Positions 43,425-54,037 of a stretch of 64,000 nt of DNA are shown here, piece by piece. How positions within the stretch are numbered: position 1 is the first letter of the stretch; each line of letters starts with the position of its first letter. A program made the translations under genes and the position numbers. The stretch spans positions 310,001 to 374,000 of the forward strand of contig NZ_JAJVKW010000005.1 in the NCBI RefSeq assembly GCF_024198255.1. Direction: 5' to 3'. The notes beneath the pieces are model-generated. The model saw only the letters and a program-made list of their open reading frames with translations, did not search any database and was not told the origin of the DNA. The stretch comes from Myxococcus guangdongensis (lineage in GTDB: Bacteria; Myxococcota; Myxococcia; Myxococcales; Myxococcaceae).

Positions 43425-44585
43425 TCAGGGGGCGGTGGCGCAGAAGCGCTCGTAGTCGATGAGCTCCACCTTCGCGCCGGGCGAGCACACCGGGCACTGG
43501 GCGTCGCGGCGCAGCTTGAGCTCCTGGAAGCGGGTGCCCAGCGCGTCGAACGTCAGCAGCCGGCCGACGAGCGGCTCGCCCTTGCCGAGCAGGAGCTTGA
43601 GGGCCTCGTTGGCCTGGAGCAGACCGATGAGGCCCGGCAACACGCCCAGCACGCCGGCCTCCGCGCACGAGGGCGCGAGCTCCGGCGGCGGCGGGGCGGG
43701 GTAGAGGCAGCGGTAGCAGGGCCCCTGTCCCGGCACGAAGGTCGTCACCTGACCCTCGAAGCGGAACACGGAGCCGTGGATGTTGGGCAGCCCGCGCATG
43801 AGGCACGCGTCGTTGAGCAGGTAGCGGGTGGGGAAGTTGTCGCCGCCGTCGAGGACCAGGTCGAAGCCGTCCAGCACGCGCAGCACGTTCGCTGACGTCA
43901 GGCGCTCCTGGAAGGGCACCACCTTCACGTCCGGGTTGAGGGCTTCAATCGCGGCGCGGGCGCTGACCACCTTGGGCTGGCCCCGGCGCTCCTGGGTGTG
44001 CAGCACCTGACGCTGCAGGTTGCTCAGGTCCACCACGTCCGAGTCGACGATGCCCAGCGTCCCCACGCCCGCGGCCGCCAGGTACAGCGCCGCCGGGGAG
44101 CCCAGCCCCCCCGCGCCCATCAGCAGCACGCGGGATTTCAAGAGGCGCGCCTGACCCTCCTCGCCCACCTCGGGGAGGATGAGGTGCCGGCGGTAGCGCT
44201 CCTTCTGTTCAGCGGAGAGCACGAAGGGCTTCTCCACCGGCAGGGCCGCGTCGCTCCAGCGGTTGTAGCCGCCCGCGAGCGACGCCACGCGCGTGTAGCC
44301 CAGCTCCTTGAGGGTCCTCACCGCCAGCGCCGAGCGGGTGCCGCCCGCGCAATAGACGATGAGCTCCTCGTCCCGGCCCGCGCGCTCCTCGATGCGCAGC
44401 TCCAGGTAGCCCCGGGGGATGTGCACCGCGCCGGGCAGCCGGCCGCCCGCGTACTCGTCCGCCTCCCTCACGTCCACCAGCTTCACCGGGGCCCGGGTGT
44501 CCAGGAGCCGCTTCACCTCGTCCACGGTGACTTCGCGAATCTCCTGTTTCACTCCGGCCAGCAGTTCTCGGAAGGTGGGCGCCAT
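43425..44585 (-). CDS. moeB: Rhodanese-MoeB/ThiF adenylyltransferase fusion
   Basis: A 386-residue fusion. Residues about 15-110 are a rhodanese (VKLVDVREADEYAGGRLPGA, active loop IVYCAGGTRSA). Residues about 120-386 are an E1-like MoeB/ThiF domain with GAGGLGSPAALYLAAAGVG, the ATP-site DNFPTRYLLNDA, two zinc Cys pairs (CYRC and CPVC) and CAEAGVLG. MoeB adenylates the C-terminal Gly of MoaD. The rhodanese can then hand over sulfur. In eukaryotic MOCS3 the rhodanese is C-terminal; here it is N-terminal. It probably serves the MoaD-MoaE fusion at 16330-17004, but ThiS-like partners are also possible. Confidence 0.9.
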   Translation of the reverse strand: MAPTFRELLAGVKQEIREVTVDEVKRLLDTRAPVKLVDVREADEYAGGRLPGAVHIPRGYLELRIEERAGRDEELIVYCAGGTRSALAVRTLKELGYTRVASLAGGYNRWSDAALPVEKPFVLSAEQKERYRRHLILPEVGEEGQARLLKSRVLLMGAGGLGSPAALYLAAAGVGTLGIVDSDVVDLSNLQRQVLHTQERRGQPKVVSARAAIEALNPDVKVVPFQERLTSANVLRVLDGFDLVLDGGDNFPTRYLLNDACLMRGLPNIHGSVFRFEGQVTTFVPGQGPCYRCLYPAPPPPELAPSCAEAGVLGVLPGLIGLLQANEALKLLLGKGEPLVGRLLTFDALGTRFQELKLRRDAQCPVCSPGAKVELIDYERFCATAP

Positions 44586-44663
44586 GGGGCCGGTATAACC
44601 CGAGGCTTGGGGGCGGGCCCGTGCGGGATGAAGTGTCCCGGGGCGGACGAGCGGCCGCTCCCA

Positions 44664-44691
44664 TGGATTTTCCGGCCCCGGGCGTTATAAA
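44664..44691 (+). promoter_or_regulatory. Sigma-70 promoter candidate for the IscA-like gene
   Basis: TGGATT (44664-44669), 16 bases, TATAAA (44686-44691), 28 bases before the ATG, with GAGAGGAG in between as ribosome site. A strong A/T-rich -10 in a GC-rich background. Confidence 0.55.
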
Positions 44692-44719
44692 GCTCGGTTC
44701 GAGAGGAGATTTTTCCGAC

Positions 44720-45109
44720 ATGGATACGACGACCACGACCCCCGCTTCCGCCACCTCGACGGCCCCCCAGTCCGCGCCCCCGACGGCGGTGCGTTTGACG
44801 GAGGCCGCTGTCCGGCAGGTGAAGGAGGTCATCAAGGCCCAGGGCTTCGAGGGCTACTTCTTCTCCATCCGCGTCGTCCCCGCCGGCTGCAGCGGCCTGG
44901 GCTACGACCTGAACCTGGTCAAGGAGACCAAGGCTGGCGACAGCGTCTGGGAGCAGGACGGCGTGAAGCTCGCCACCGACGGCATGAGCAGCCAGTACCT
45001 GGCCGGCACGGAGATCGACTACGTGTCCGCGATTACGGGCGCGGGCTTCAAGTTCAACAACCCGAACGCGAAGTCCTCCTGCGGCTGCGGCACGTCGTTC
45101 ACGACCTGA
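44720..45109 (+). CDS. erpA: A-type iron-sulfur carrier (IscA/ErpA family)
   Basis: A 129-residue protein from ATG 44720 (MDTTTTTPAS). After a Thr/Ala/Pro-rich leader of about 22 residues the IscA/HesB fold begins (VRLTEAAVRQVKEVIKAQGF). The three cluster-binding Cys are present: one in PAGCSGLGYDL and two in SSCGCGTSF. The family passes 2Fe-2S or 4Fe-4S clusters to target enzymes; NadA, encoded at 57655, is one possible client. Which subgroup (IscA, ErpA or SufA) is not decided by sequence alone, so the symbol is tentative. Confidence 0.88.
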   Translation: MDTTTTTPASATSTAPQSAPPTAVRLTEAAVRQVKEVIKAQGFEGYFFSIRVVPAGCSGLGYDLNLVKETKAGDSVWEQDGVKLATDGMSSQYLAGTEIDYVSAITGAGFKFNNPNAKSSCGCGTSFTT

Positions 45110-45137
45110 GCCCCGCCGTCGTTCGACGTTCTCCCGG

Positions 45138-45163
45138 CGAGGGCGGTGGCAGCACCGCCCTCG
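45138..45163. terminator. Perfect hairpin between convergent genes
   Basis: CGAGGGCGGTG (45138-45148) and CACCGCCCTCG (45153-45163) form a perfect 11-bp stem with the loop GCAG, between the IscA-like gene and the convergent thioesterase gene. It could end transcription from both sides. Confidence 0.6.
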
Positions 45164-45193
45164 TCGAGCCTGCGCGCGTCGCCGAGCGGGCCC

Positions 45194-45712
45194 TCAGGCC
45201 CCGGCGATGGGCTGCATCACCTTCAGCCAGGACTGGTTCTCCTTCTGACGCGCGAGCCGCTGGGCGCGGCGGGCCTCGGCCTCGCGGAAGGCCTCCTTCT
45301 CCGTGTCCGACTCCATCAGGAGCGGCGGCACGGGGACGCGCTGGCCGTCCTTGTCGATGGCCACGAAGGTGAGCAGCGCGCTGGTGGTGAGCGTGCGCTC
45401 GCCGGTGAGCGGGTTCTCCGCGTGCACCGTGACGCCCACCTCCATGGAGGTGCGGAAGGCGGCCAGCACGCGCGAGTGCAGCAGCGCCACCCAGCCCACC
45501 TTGATGGGCGCGTGGAAGTGCAGGTCATCCATGGACGCCGTCACCACGACCTGCCGGCAGTGGCGCTGGGCGGCCACCGCGCCGCAGATGTCGATCCACT
45601 CCATCACCTTCCCGCCGAACGCGGCGTTCAGGTTGTTGGCGTCGGGAGGCAGGATGAGCTGTGTCATCACCACCTCGGTGTCCTTGGCTCGCTTGGGCGT
45701 CAAATCCGACAT
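45194..45712 (-). CDS. Acyl-CoA thioesterase (hotdog fold)
   Basis: A 172-residue enzyme from ATG 45712 (MSDLTPKRAKDTEVVMTQLI), which has GGAAGG eight bases upstream. The hotdog family marks are LNAAFGGKVMEWIDICGAVA, with the Asp in MEWID, and SMDDLHFHAPIKVGWVALLH. It matches the YciA/BACH-type acyl-CoA thioesterases, which hydrolyse acyl-CoA to free acid and CoA. A charged helical tail of about 30 residues follows the fold. It starts 55 bases from the deoxynucleoside kinase stop. Confidence 0.88.
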   Translation of the reverse strand: MSDLTPKRAKDTEVVMTQLILPPDANNLNAAFGGKVMEWIDICGAVAAQRHCRQVVVTASMDDLHFHAPIKVGWVALLHSRVLAAFRTSMEVGVTVHAENPLTGERTLTTSALLTFVAIDKDGQRVPVPPLLMESDTEKEAFREAEARRAQRLARQKENQSWLKVMQPIAGA

Positions 45713-45767
45713 CACTCATACCTTCCAGACAGAGACGGAGGGCTCACGGTCGAGGCCCCGCCGTGTC

Positions 45768-46529
45768 TCATGCCAGGAAGGTGGAGATGCGGTCCAGGAA
45801 CTCCTCGCGCCCGCGGCCCTTGCGGATGTCCTGGCGTGAGACATCCATCACCAGGGTCTCCACGCCGTACTTCTCCTGCAGGACCTGGGGGAAGGAGGCG
45901 TAGTAGCCGTTGAGCCCTCGCAGGAACTGTGGGCGGATGCCCTTCTCCTCCTCGCGGCCCCGGGTGCGGATGCGGTCGAGCAGCACGTCCACGCTGCCCA
46001 CCTCGAAGCAGATGACCTTGTCGGGGCGGATGATGTGACGCGACAGCCGCTGGAAGTACTCGTAGTACAGGTCCAGCTCCGCGTTCGTCATGTGCCCCAG
46101 GCCGTGCAGGTACTTGGCGAAGATTTCCGGGTCCTCGTAGAGCGTGCGGTCCTGCACGCAGCTGCGGCGGTACGAGTGGATGAGCTCGTGGTGCTCGACG
46201 CGGCGGATGAGGAACTCGAGCTGGAGCGTGAAGGACCAGCGCGACATGTCCGCGTAGTAGTCACGCAGGAAGCGGTTGTCGATGACGGGCTCGTCGAACA
46301 GCTCGTAGCCGAAGCTCTGGCTGAGCATCTTCGCCGCCGTCGTCTTGCCCGCGCCGATGTTGCCCGCGAGCGCCACGAAGCGCCGCCCCTTGGGTGCCTT
46401 CACCTTCGTCTTCGCCGCCGTCTTCACCGTGTTGCGCGCGCGCGGCGCGGACGTCTTCTCGGCGGGAGTGTCGGAGGGCTTCGGGGCAGCGGCCGGGGAG
46501 GGGGACGGGCGCGAGCTGGAACGAGGCAT
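45768..46529 (-). CDS. Deoxynucleoside kinase
   Basis: A 253-residue kinase from ATG 46529 (MPRSSSRPSP). A basic, Ala/Pro/Lys-rich leader of about 48 residues precedes the fold. The P-loop is ALAGNIGAGKTTAAKML; the substrate site reads DRTLYEDPEIFAK (the D-R-(S/T) motif of the dNK family) and the LID is in LDRIRTRGREEEKGI. It phosphorylates a deoxynucleoside for salvage; the base preference cannot be read. The gene for GDPD lies 11 bases upstream, so the two are co-transcribed. Confidence 0.88.
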   Translation of the reverse strand: MPRSSSRPSPSPAAAPKPSDTPAEKTSAPRARNTVKTAAKTKVKAPKGRRFVALAGNIGAGKTTAAKMLSQSFGYELFDEPVIDNRFLRDYYADMSRWSFTLQLEFLIRRVEHHELIHSYRRSCVQDRTLYEDPEIFAKYLHGLGHMTNAELDLYYEYFQRLSRHIIRPDKVICFEVGSVDVLLDRIRTRGREEEKGIRPQFLRGLNGYYASFPQVLQEKYGVETLVMDVSRQDIRKGRGREEFLDRISTFLA

Positions 46530-46540
46530 GGAACCGGGGC

Positions 46541-47359
46541 TTAACCCGGCTTGGTGGTGGCGTCCATTCGCTGCCTCAGCAGGTCTGGCCGGTCGGTCAT
46601 GATGCCGCCGACACCTTCTTCGATGAGGCGGGTCATCTCCGCCGCATCGTCCACCGTCCAGACGTTGACCCACTTGCCGCGCTCGGCGCACTCGCGCAGG
46701 AATTGCGCGTCCACCAGCCGCACCTCACCGAAGTACAGCGGCATGTCGAGTACGGTGTAGCGAGGGTCATCCGGCGGGGACTCTCCGCCCCTCAGCCCGA
46801 TGACCAGCGCGGCCAGCGCATCGCGGGGGTAGAAGTGACACGCGTCGGGCAGCCGCGCCGCGAGCCGCTCCCCCACGGCGTCCTGCTCGCTGCCCAGGCA
46901 GACGCGCTCCACCGCGCCCTCGTCCTCGAGCAGCTTCGCGAGCAGCTCCTCCTGCCCGGCCACGTCCGGCTTGAGCTCCACGTTGAGACGTAAGTCAGGG
47001 AAGACCCGCAGCACCTCCCGCAGTGTGGGGATTCGCACGCCCTGTCCCCGAAAAGGAAATGTCTGGCCTTCATCCGGGGTAAAGCCATACCCGGCGTCCA
47101 ATCGCATCAGCTCCGAGAGCGTGTGCGCGGCCAGTTGTCCGATGCCATTGGTGCAACGCTCCAGTGTGTCGTCATGCGCCACGACGATTTCGCCATCACG
47201 CGTCACGTGGACATCCAATTCCAGCATGTCCGTGCGGAACCGTTCCACCGCCTGGCGGAAGGCTTCCATCGTGTTCTCGGGCGCGAGCAGCGCGCCGCCG
47301 CGGTGCGAGATGTGCAGCGTGGGCCGCAGTCCTCGGAGAAAAGCAGGCGGGGCTCTCAT
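46541..47359 (-). CDS. glpQ: Glycerophosphodiester phosphodiesterase
   Basis: A 272-residue TIM-barrel enzyme from ATG 47359 (MRAPPAFLRG). Catalytic segments: ISHRGGALLAPENT, LELDVHVTRDGEIVVAHDD and the ELK of LNVELKPDV. The C-terminal VWTVDDAAEMTRLIEEGVGG and ITDRP-like MTDRPDLL are typical. It hydrolyses glycerophosphodiesters to glycerol-3-phosphate and an alcohol. No signal peptide is visible, so it is the cytoplasmic type; glpQ in E. coli is the exported form, and the symbol here is only approximate. It forms a unit with the deoxynucleoside kinase. Confidence 0.88.
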   Translation of the reverse strand: MRAPPAFLRGLRPTLHISHRGGALLAPENTMEAFRQAVERFRTDMLELDVHVTRDGEIVVAHDDTLERCTNGIGQLAAHTLSELMRLDAGYGFTPDEGQTFPFRGQGVRIPTLREVLRVFPDLRLNVELKPDVAGQEELLAKLLEDEGAVERVCLGSEQDAVGERLAARLPDACHFYPRDALAALVIGLRGGESPPDDPRYTVLDMPLYFGEVRLVDAQFLRECAERGKWVNVWTVDDAAEMTRLIEEGVGGIMTDRPDLLRQRMDATTKPG

Positions 47360-47410
47360 GGGGTTGTTCCCTGATTTCACGCGGGTGTCACCTGCGGGGG
47401 AGGGGGTTCC

Positions 47411-47440
47411 TTGCCGGCCCCCTCCGGGCGCCGGTATAAG
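47411..47440 (+). promoter_or_regulatory. Sigma-70 promoter candidate for the lipoprotein at 47511
   Basis: TTGCCG (47411-47416), 18 bases, TATAAG (47435-47440). The start codon follows about 70 bases later. Confidence 0.5.
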
Positions 47441-47510
47441 GCCGACATCCTCGGACCGACCGGCGTCGACATCAACCCCTGGCGCCGCGACAAGAATGGA
47501 GAAACACGAA

Positions 47511-48593
47511 ATGCAACTGCGCAAGACGCTTGGCGCGGCGGCGCTGGTCGCCACGGCTGTACTGGCCTCCGTGGCGGGCTGCTCTGGTCGTGACGATGAC
47601 GACAAGGACACTCCCGACTCCGGACCTGGTTGCACGGGCGCATGTGGCGACGCGGGCACCCCGGACTCGGGCAACCCCGACGCCGGTAGTGACGCGGGCT
47701 CCTCCGTATGTCCTGCCCCCGTCAATGGCATGGGCCCCATCGGCAACATGCGCGCCACGGGCAAGCGCGGCGACCGGGCCACGCTGACCGGCGTGGTGGT
47801 GACGGCGGTGAGCAACATCAACCGCGGCAGCGCCGGTGACTACATCGCCCGCTTCTGGGTGGTGAACCCCTGCTTCCCGAAGGAAGGCATCTACGTCGAC
47901 AAGTTCTACACGGACGTCGTCAAGAACTACGAGCCCGTGGTCGGCGACGTGCTGGACATCACCGGCTTCTTCCGCCGCTTCCTCCCGAACGGTGACGACA
48001 ACGTCCCCTCGGGTCGTGACGCGTACCGCCCGGTCGTCAAGAGCGACTTCCAGCTCAACGTGAGCGGCTCCACCGGCGGCCTCACCATCGACAAGCGCGG
48101 CACCACCACGGTCCCCGCGGACTTCGAGGCTCCTCCGGGCTTCGGCAACTCCGAGGGCGGCAGCACCAAGCCCAACCCCGAGGTCGCCGGCACGCGCGTC
48201 CACATCCCGGGCCCCATCACCATCACCAACGCCCGTCCGCCGGCCTTCCGCCAGTTCCCGGATGATCCGACGAACGACAACTACCTGGGCTTCGAGGTGA
48301 CGGGCGGTGTGCTGGTGGCCAACTACAAGACCTACCAGACGTGCGACCTGCGCTTGTCCGCGGACGACGGCGGCACGGTGACGTTCCCCAACGGCATCCG
48401 TGGCGTCTGGGACACCTTCACCAACACGCCCTGCGCGGAGGGCACCACGACCCCCACCGCCGACGGTGGCACGCGCTTCACGTGCAACAAGTACAACGAC
48501 GGCATCATCCCCGGCACGACGAACGACTACACGCACGTGCTGTACCCGATGAACTGCGACCCGGACATGGTCGGCACCGTCGCGGCGCCGTAG
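47511..48593 (+). CDS. Large lipoprotein of unknown function
   Basis: A 360-residue protein. ATG 47511 (MQLRKTLGAAALVATAVLAS) is used because GGAGA lies about ten bases upstream; ATG 47495 in the same frame is possible. The lipobox is SVAGC. An Asp/Gly/Pro/Ser spacer with several Cys follows (about 25-68). The main domain from about 70 has beta-strands with an OB-fold-like feel (GDRATLTGVVVTAVSNINRG, VVGDVLDITGFFRRFLPNG) and several conserved-looking Trp and Cys, but no family I can name. A strong terminator follows it. Confidence 0.7.
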   Translation: MQLRKTLGAAALVATAVLASVAGCSGRDDDDKDTPDSGPGCTGACGDAGTPDSGNPDAGSDAGSSVCPAPVNGMGPIGNMRATGKRGDRATLTGVVVTAVSNINRGSAGDYIARFWVVNPCFPKEGIYVDKFYTDVVKNYEPVVGDVLDITGFFRRFLPNGDDNVPSGRDAYRPVVKSDFQLNVSGSTGGLTIDKRGTTTVPADFEAPPGFGNSEGGSTKPNPEVAGTRVHIPGPITITNARPPAFRQFPDDPTNDNYLGFEVTGGVLVANYKTYQTCDLRLSADDGGTVTFPNGIRGVWDTFTNTPCAEGTTTPTADGGTRFTCNKYNDGIIPGTTNDYTHVLYPMNCDPDMVGTVAAP

Positions 48594-48630
48594 TCCCAGG
48601 CGCATCCCCTCGGGGATGATCCGCGCAGTC

Positions 48631-48669
48631 GCCGCCCCTCGCCCGTACCGGGAGGGGCGGCTTCTTTTT
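48631..48669 (+). terminator. Rho-independent terminator
   Basis: GCCGCCCCTC (48631-48640) and GAGGGGCGGC (48652-48661) form a perfect 10-bp stem with an 11-base loop, followed by TTCTTTTT at 48662-48669. It is the only classical hairpin-plus-T-run terminator I see in the window, 38 bases after the lipoprotein stop. Confidence 0.88.
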
Positions 48670-48798
48670 GGACGAACACCTCAAGACGGTGTCCGCTACC
48701 GGTCGATGTGGGCCCCCGGCTCCCCCAACCCTTTGATTGTGGGTAAGCTCGGGAAAAAGTCCAACCTGTCCCACCCTGCCAGACGCCTCGTTCCTTCC

Positions 48799-51540
<2,742 letters not shown>

Positions 51541-51646
51541 TCGGGACGGGCGTTTGCCCGTATGGGCGGGGCTCCCCCACGGGCGGACAAGTGGGACCGG
51601 GTGGGCTCGAGTGCCATTAAGTCGTTGGATTTCCTAGGTTTTCCGC

Positions 51647-51662
51647 TTGGCGAGCGCATTGC
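51647..51662 (+). promoter_or_regulatory. Sigma-54 promoter candidate for the SprT-like gene
   Basis: TTGGCGAGCGCATTGC has GG and GC exactly ten bases apart (TTGGC at -24, TTGC at -12). The transcript would start near 51674, 23 bases before the ATG at 51697. Confidence 0.45.
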
Positions 51663-51696
51663 GCATGTCAGACGGGGCCGTAGAATCCGGCGCTCC

Positions 51697-52503
51697 ATGG
51701 CGCGCCTCAAGAAGCAGAAAAACATCGTGACGAAGAGGAGTTACACGGCCGGGCGGGTAGTGCGACAGCTGCCTGTCGCGCCGGAACCGAACCGGCTCTT
51801 GAAGGTCTGGAGACGCGTGCTCGAACGCCGCCTCCGCACGCGGCTGCGCGCGAAGGTGGCGGTGGAGGTCCACGACAACACGCACACCATGCTGACCTTC
51901 CAACGTCAGCGAACGATGTGGCGGCTTCGGCTGCACCACATGTTCCTGGCGGCGCCCGACGACGTGGTGCAGGCGCTCGCCAGCTTCGTGCGCAAGGGGG
52001 ACCCCGAGGCGAGCGCGTTGTTGGACCGCTACATCGAGCGCAACCGCAGCTACATCCGGCGGCTGTCCCCGGCGCAGATGCGCAAGCGCATCCGGCTGGA
52101 GCCGCTGGGGCAGACGCATGACCTGGAGCGCATCTTCGACCGGCTCAACGAGCGGTACTTCGGTCGGCGCATCGACGCGGCCATCACCTATGGGCCGGCG
52201 CCCCGGGTGAAGGGGCCTCGCAAGAGCATCAAGATGGGCTCCTACTCGGCGGACTCGAAGGTCATCCGCATCCACCCGGCGTTGGACCAGCCGGTGGTGC
52301 CCCGCTACTTCGTGGAGTGGATCGTCTTCCACGAGATGCTCCACCACATCTACCGGATGCGGCGGGGCGAGGACGGGCGACGGTGCATCCATCCGCCCGA
52401 GCTCATGGAGCACGAGAAGCGCTTCCATGACTACTCGCGGGCCCAGGCCTGGGAGCAGGAGAACCTGGACCTGCTGCTGCGTGCCCGCGTCTCACCGGAG
52501 TGA
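51697..52503 (+). CDS. SprT-like zinc metalloprotein
   Basis: A 268-residue protein from ATG 51697 (MARLKKQKNI). A basic N-terminal part (RRVLERRLRTRLRAKVAVEV) is followed by a helical region and the zinc motif HEMLHHIYRM (HExxH) near residue 213, then ELMEHEKRFHDYS, whose His or Glu may be the third ligand. The overall layout fits SprT/Spartan-like metalloproteases of unknown role in bacteria; eukaryotic Spartan cleaves DNA-protein crosslinks. The strongly basic leader would allow nucleic-acid binding. Function is inferred from the family. Confidence 0.75.
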   Translation: MARLKKQKNIVTKRSYTAGRVVRQLPVAPEPNRLLKVWRRVLERRLRTRLRAKVAVEVHDNTHTMLTFQRQRTMWRLRLHHMFLAAPDDVVQALASFVRKGDPEASALLDRYIERNRSYIRRLSPAQMRKRIRLEPLGQTHDLERIFDRLNERYFGRRIDAAITYGPAPRVKGPRKSIKMGSYSADSKVIRIHPALDQPVVPRYFVEWIVFHEMLHHIYRMRRGEDGRRCIHPPELMEHEKRFHDYSRAQAWEQENLDLLLRARVSPE

Positions 52504-52527
52504 GGCGCGCGGGGCCTCCCCTGGCCT

Positions 52528-53760
52528 TCAGGGGAGGATGAGTCCGCCTGGACTGCGCCGCTCCTGAGAGGGAGCGGCCTCGGCGGACAGGGTGGGCTCC
52601 CGGGCGCCGGAGGGTGCGGCGCCGGGGGCTCGCTGGGCGGTGGCTTCGGCGCGGGCTCCGGCCGCCGCCACCAGGCCGAGGACCTTCTCGAAGAGGCGCT
52701 CGGCGAAGCGGGAGAAGGGCTGGTCGGCGCCGTGGAACAGGCGCCGCGCCTCTCCCCGGGCCACGTCGGCCTCGCGGGCGCGGTCGGTGCGCTCGAAGAA
52801 GTCCGCCATCCGCCACAGTCGCAGGGCGTAGCGCCGGGCCATGTCCGGGGAGAAGAAGTCCTGTGCCACGGAGGCCACGGCGGACTGGAGCTGGTCCTGG
52901 CGCTGCACGTCGCTGAGGGCCAGGGGGCTGACGACGACTTCGTCCAGCTTCGCCAGCAGGCGCTTCACCACGGGCTCGGGCGGAAGCCACGCGGCCATCT
53001 CGGACGTCTCGTGCAGCAGGTCGCCCTCGCGCGAGCGTCGGACGTCATCGGGCTCGGGAGGGGGGAGGGCGGTGGGCTCGAGCTGGGGCTGGATGCCGAA
53101 GTGACGCAGGGCGACGTCCAGGCCCTCGGGGAACGGGGTGTGGGTGCGCAGGTTGAGCCCGGCGGCCTCGGCGAGCAGGGCGGCGGCCTCGTGCACGGGC
53201 AGCTCCATGGTGCCTCCCTGCTCCAGGCCTTCCTTGATGACGCGGCGCCACGCGCCCCGGCCCTTCTCGCCGAGTTGGAGTTGGATGACGCCGTGTTCGT
53301 CGGTGAGCAGTGCCTGCACCACCTCGACGCCGCCGCCGCGAATCGAGCGTCCCAGGACCAGGGCCCGCTCGCCCCGGCCGGTGATGATGCTGGCGAGGGC
53401 GGGGAGGGCATCGCTCGCGGGGATGGGGGACTCGGTGGGCGCGGGGCGCGGAGCCTCGGCCACGGCGACACCGCGTGAGCGCAGGCGGTACAGGGCCTTC
53501 TTGGCGAGCTTGGCCAGGGGCTTCAACGAGGAGGAGGACAGTCCTTCCGCGAGCGCGGGCTGGCCGGCGAGCACGGAGGCTTCGAGGAGGGCGGCGGCGA
53601 GGGGCTCGGGCAGGGCCTCCACCTCGGCGGACGTGGCGACGTGGCCTTCACGCGCGAGGGCGCGGGCGGTCTCCACCGTGTCGGCGGGGAGGTCCGGCAG
53701 GCTGGTGCCGGCGCGGAGTGCATCCAGCAGGGCGCGAGGGTCCGAGGCGGGGGATTTCAT
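52528..53760 (-). CDS. Protein of unknown function, Ala/Leu/Glu-rich
   Basis: A 410-residue soluble protein from ATG 53760 (MKSPASDPRA). No signal peptide or membrane helix. It is almost all alpha-helical by composition, with LAKLAKKALYRLRSRGVAVA near 95 and a beta-hairpin stretch (ERALVLGRSIRGGGVEVVQA, GVIQLQLGEKGRGAWRRVIK) in the middle, and a C-terminal helical region (FSPDMARRYALRLWRMADFF). Similar proteins occur across myxobacteria as I recall, without known function. It is convergent with the SprT-like gene, 25 bases apart. Confidence 0.65.
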   Translation of the reverse strand: MKSPASDPRALLDALRAGTSLPDLPADTVETARALAREGHVATSAEVEALPEPLAAALLEASVLAGQPALAEGLSSSSLKPLAKLAKKALYRLRSRGVAVAEAPRPAPTESPIPASDALPALASIITGRGERALVLGRSIRGGGVEVVQALLTDEHGVIQLQLGEKGRGAWRRVIKEGLEQGGTMELPVHEAAALLAEAAGLNLRTHTPFPEGLDVALRHFGIQPQLEPTALPPPEPDDVRRSREGDLLHETSEMAAWLPPEPVVKRLLAKLDEVVVSPLALSDVQRQDQLQSAVASVAQDFFSPDMARRYALRLWRMADFFERTDRAREADVARGEARRLFHGADQPFSRFAERLFEKVLGLVAAAGARAEATAQRAPGAAPSGAREPTLSAEAAPSQERRSPGGLILP

Positions 53761-54037
53761 GCCGGGCCTTGTACCCCGCGCCGTGTGTCTCGGGGCATCG
53801 TCCGTGCGGGGCGCGCGACCACTGGGCCACACTCGGGATGGCGCGGGGCTCGGCGCTCATGTGCGAGTGTCGTGGTGGCACCGAAGCTCGACGAGGGACC
53901 GACCTCGGTCTGCCTCGAGCGGAGCCTGCGGCCGGACATCGAGGGCGCCGCGCTGCGTGCCAGCGCACCGGTTGGTCGCGGTCCGTCGGGGACGCGCTTC
54001 GCCTCGACCTTCGCGCCGAAGAGGTCGGCAGCCCCGC
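53761..54037. other. Intergenic region, nothing recognised
   Basis: About 277 bases between the unknown minus-strand gene and the polytopic membrane protein gene. Neither strand shows a convincing coding sequence, hairpin or promoter. Confidence 0.3.
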
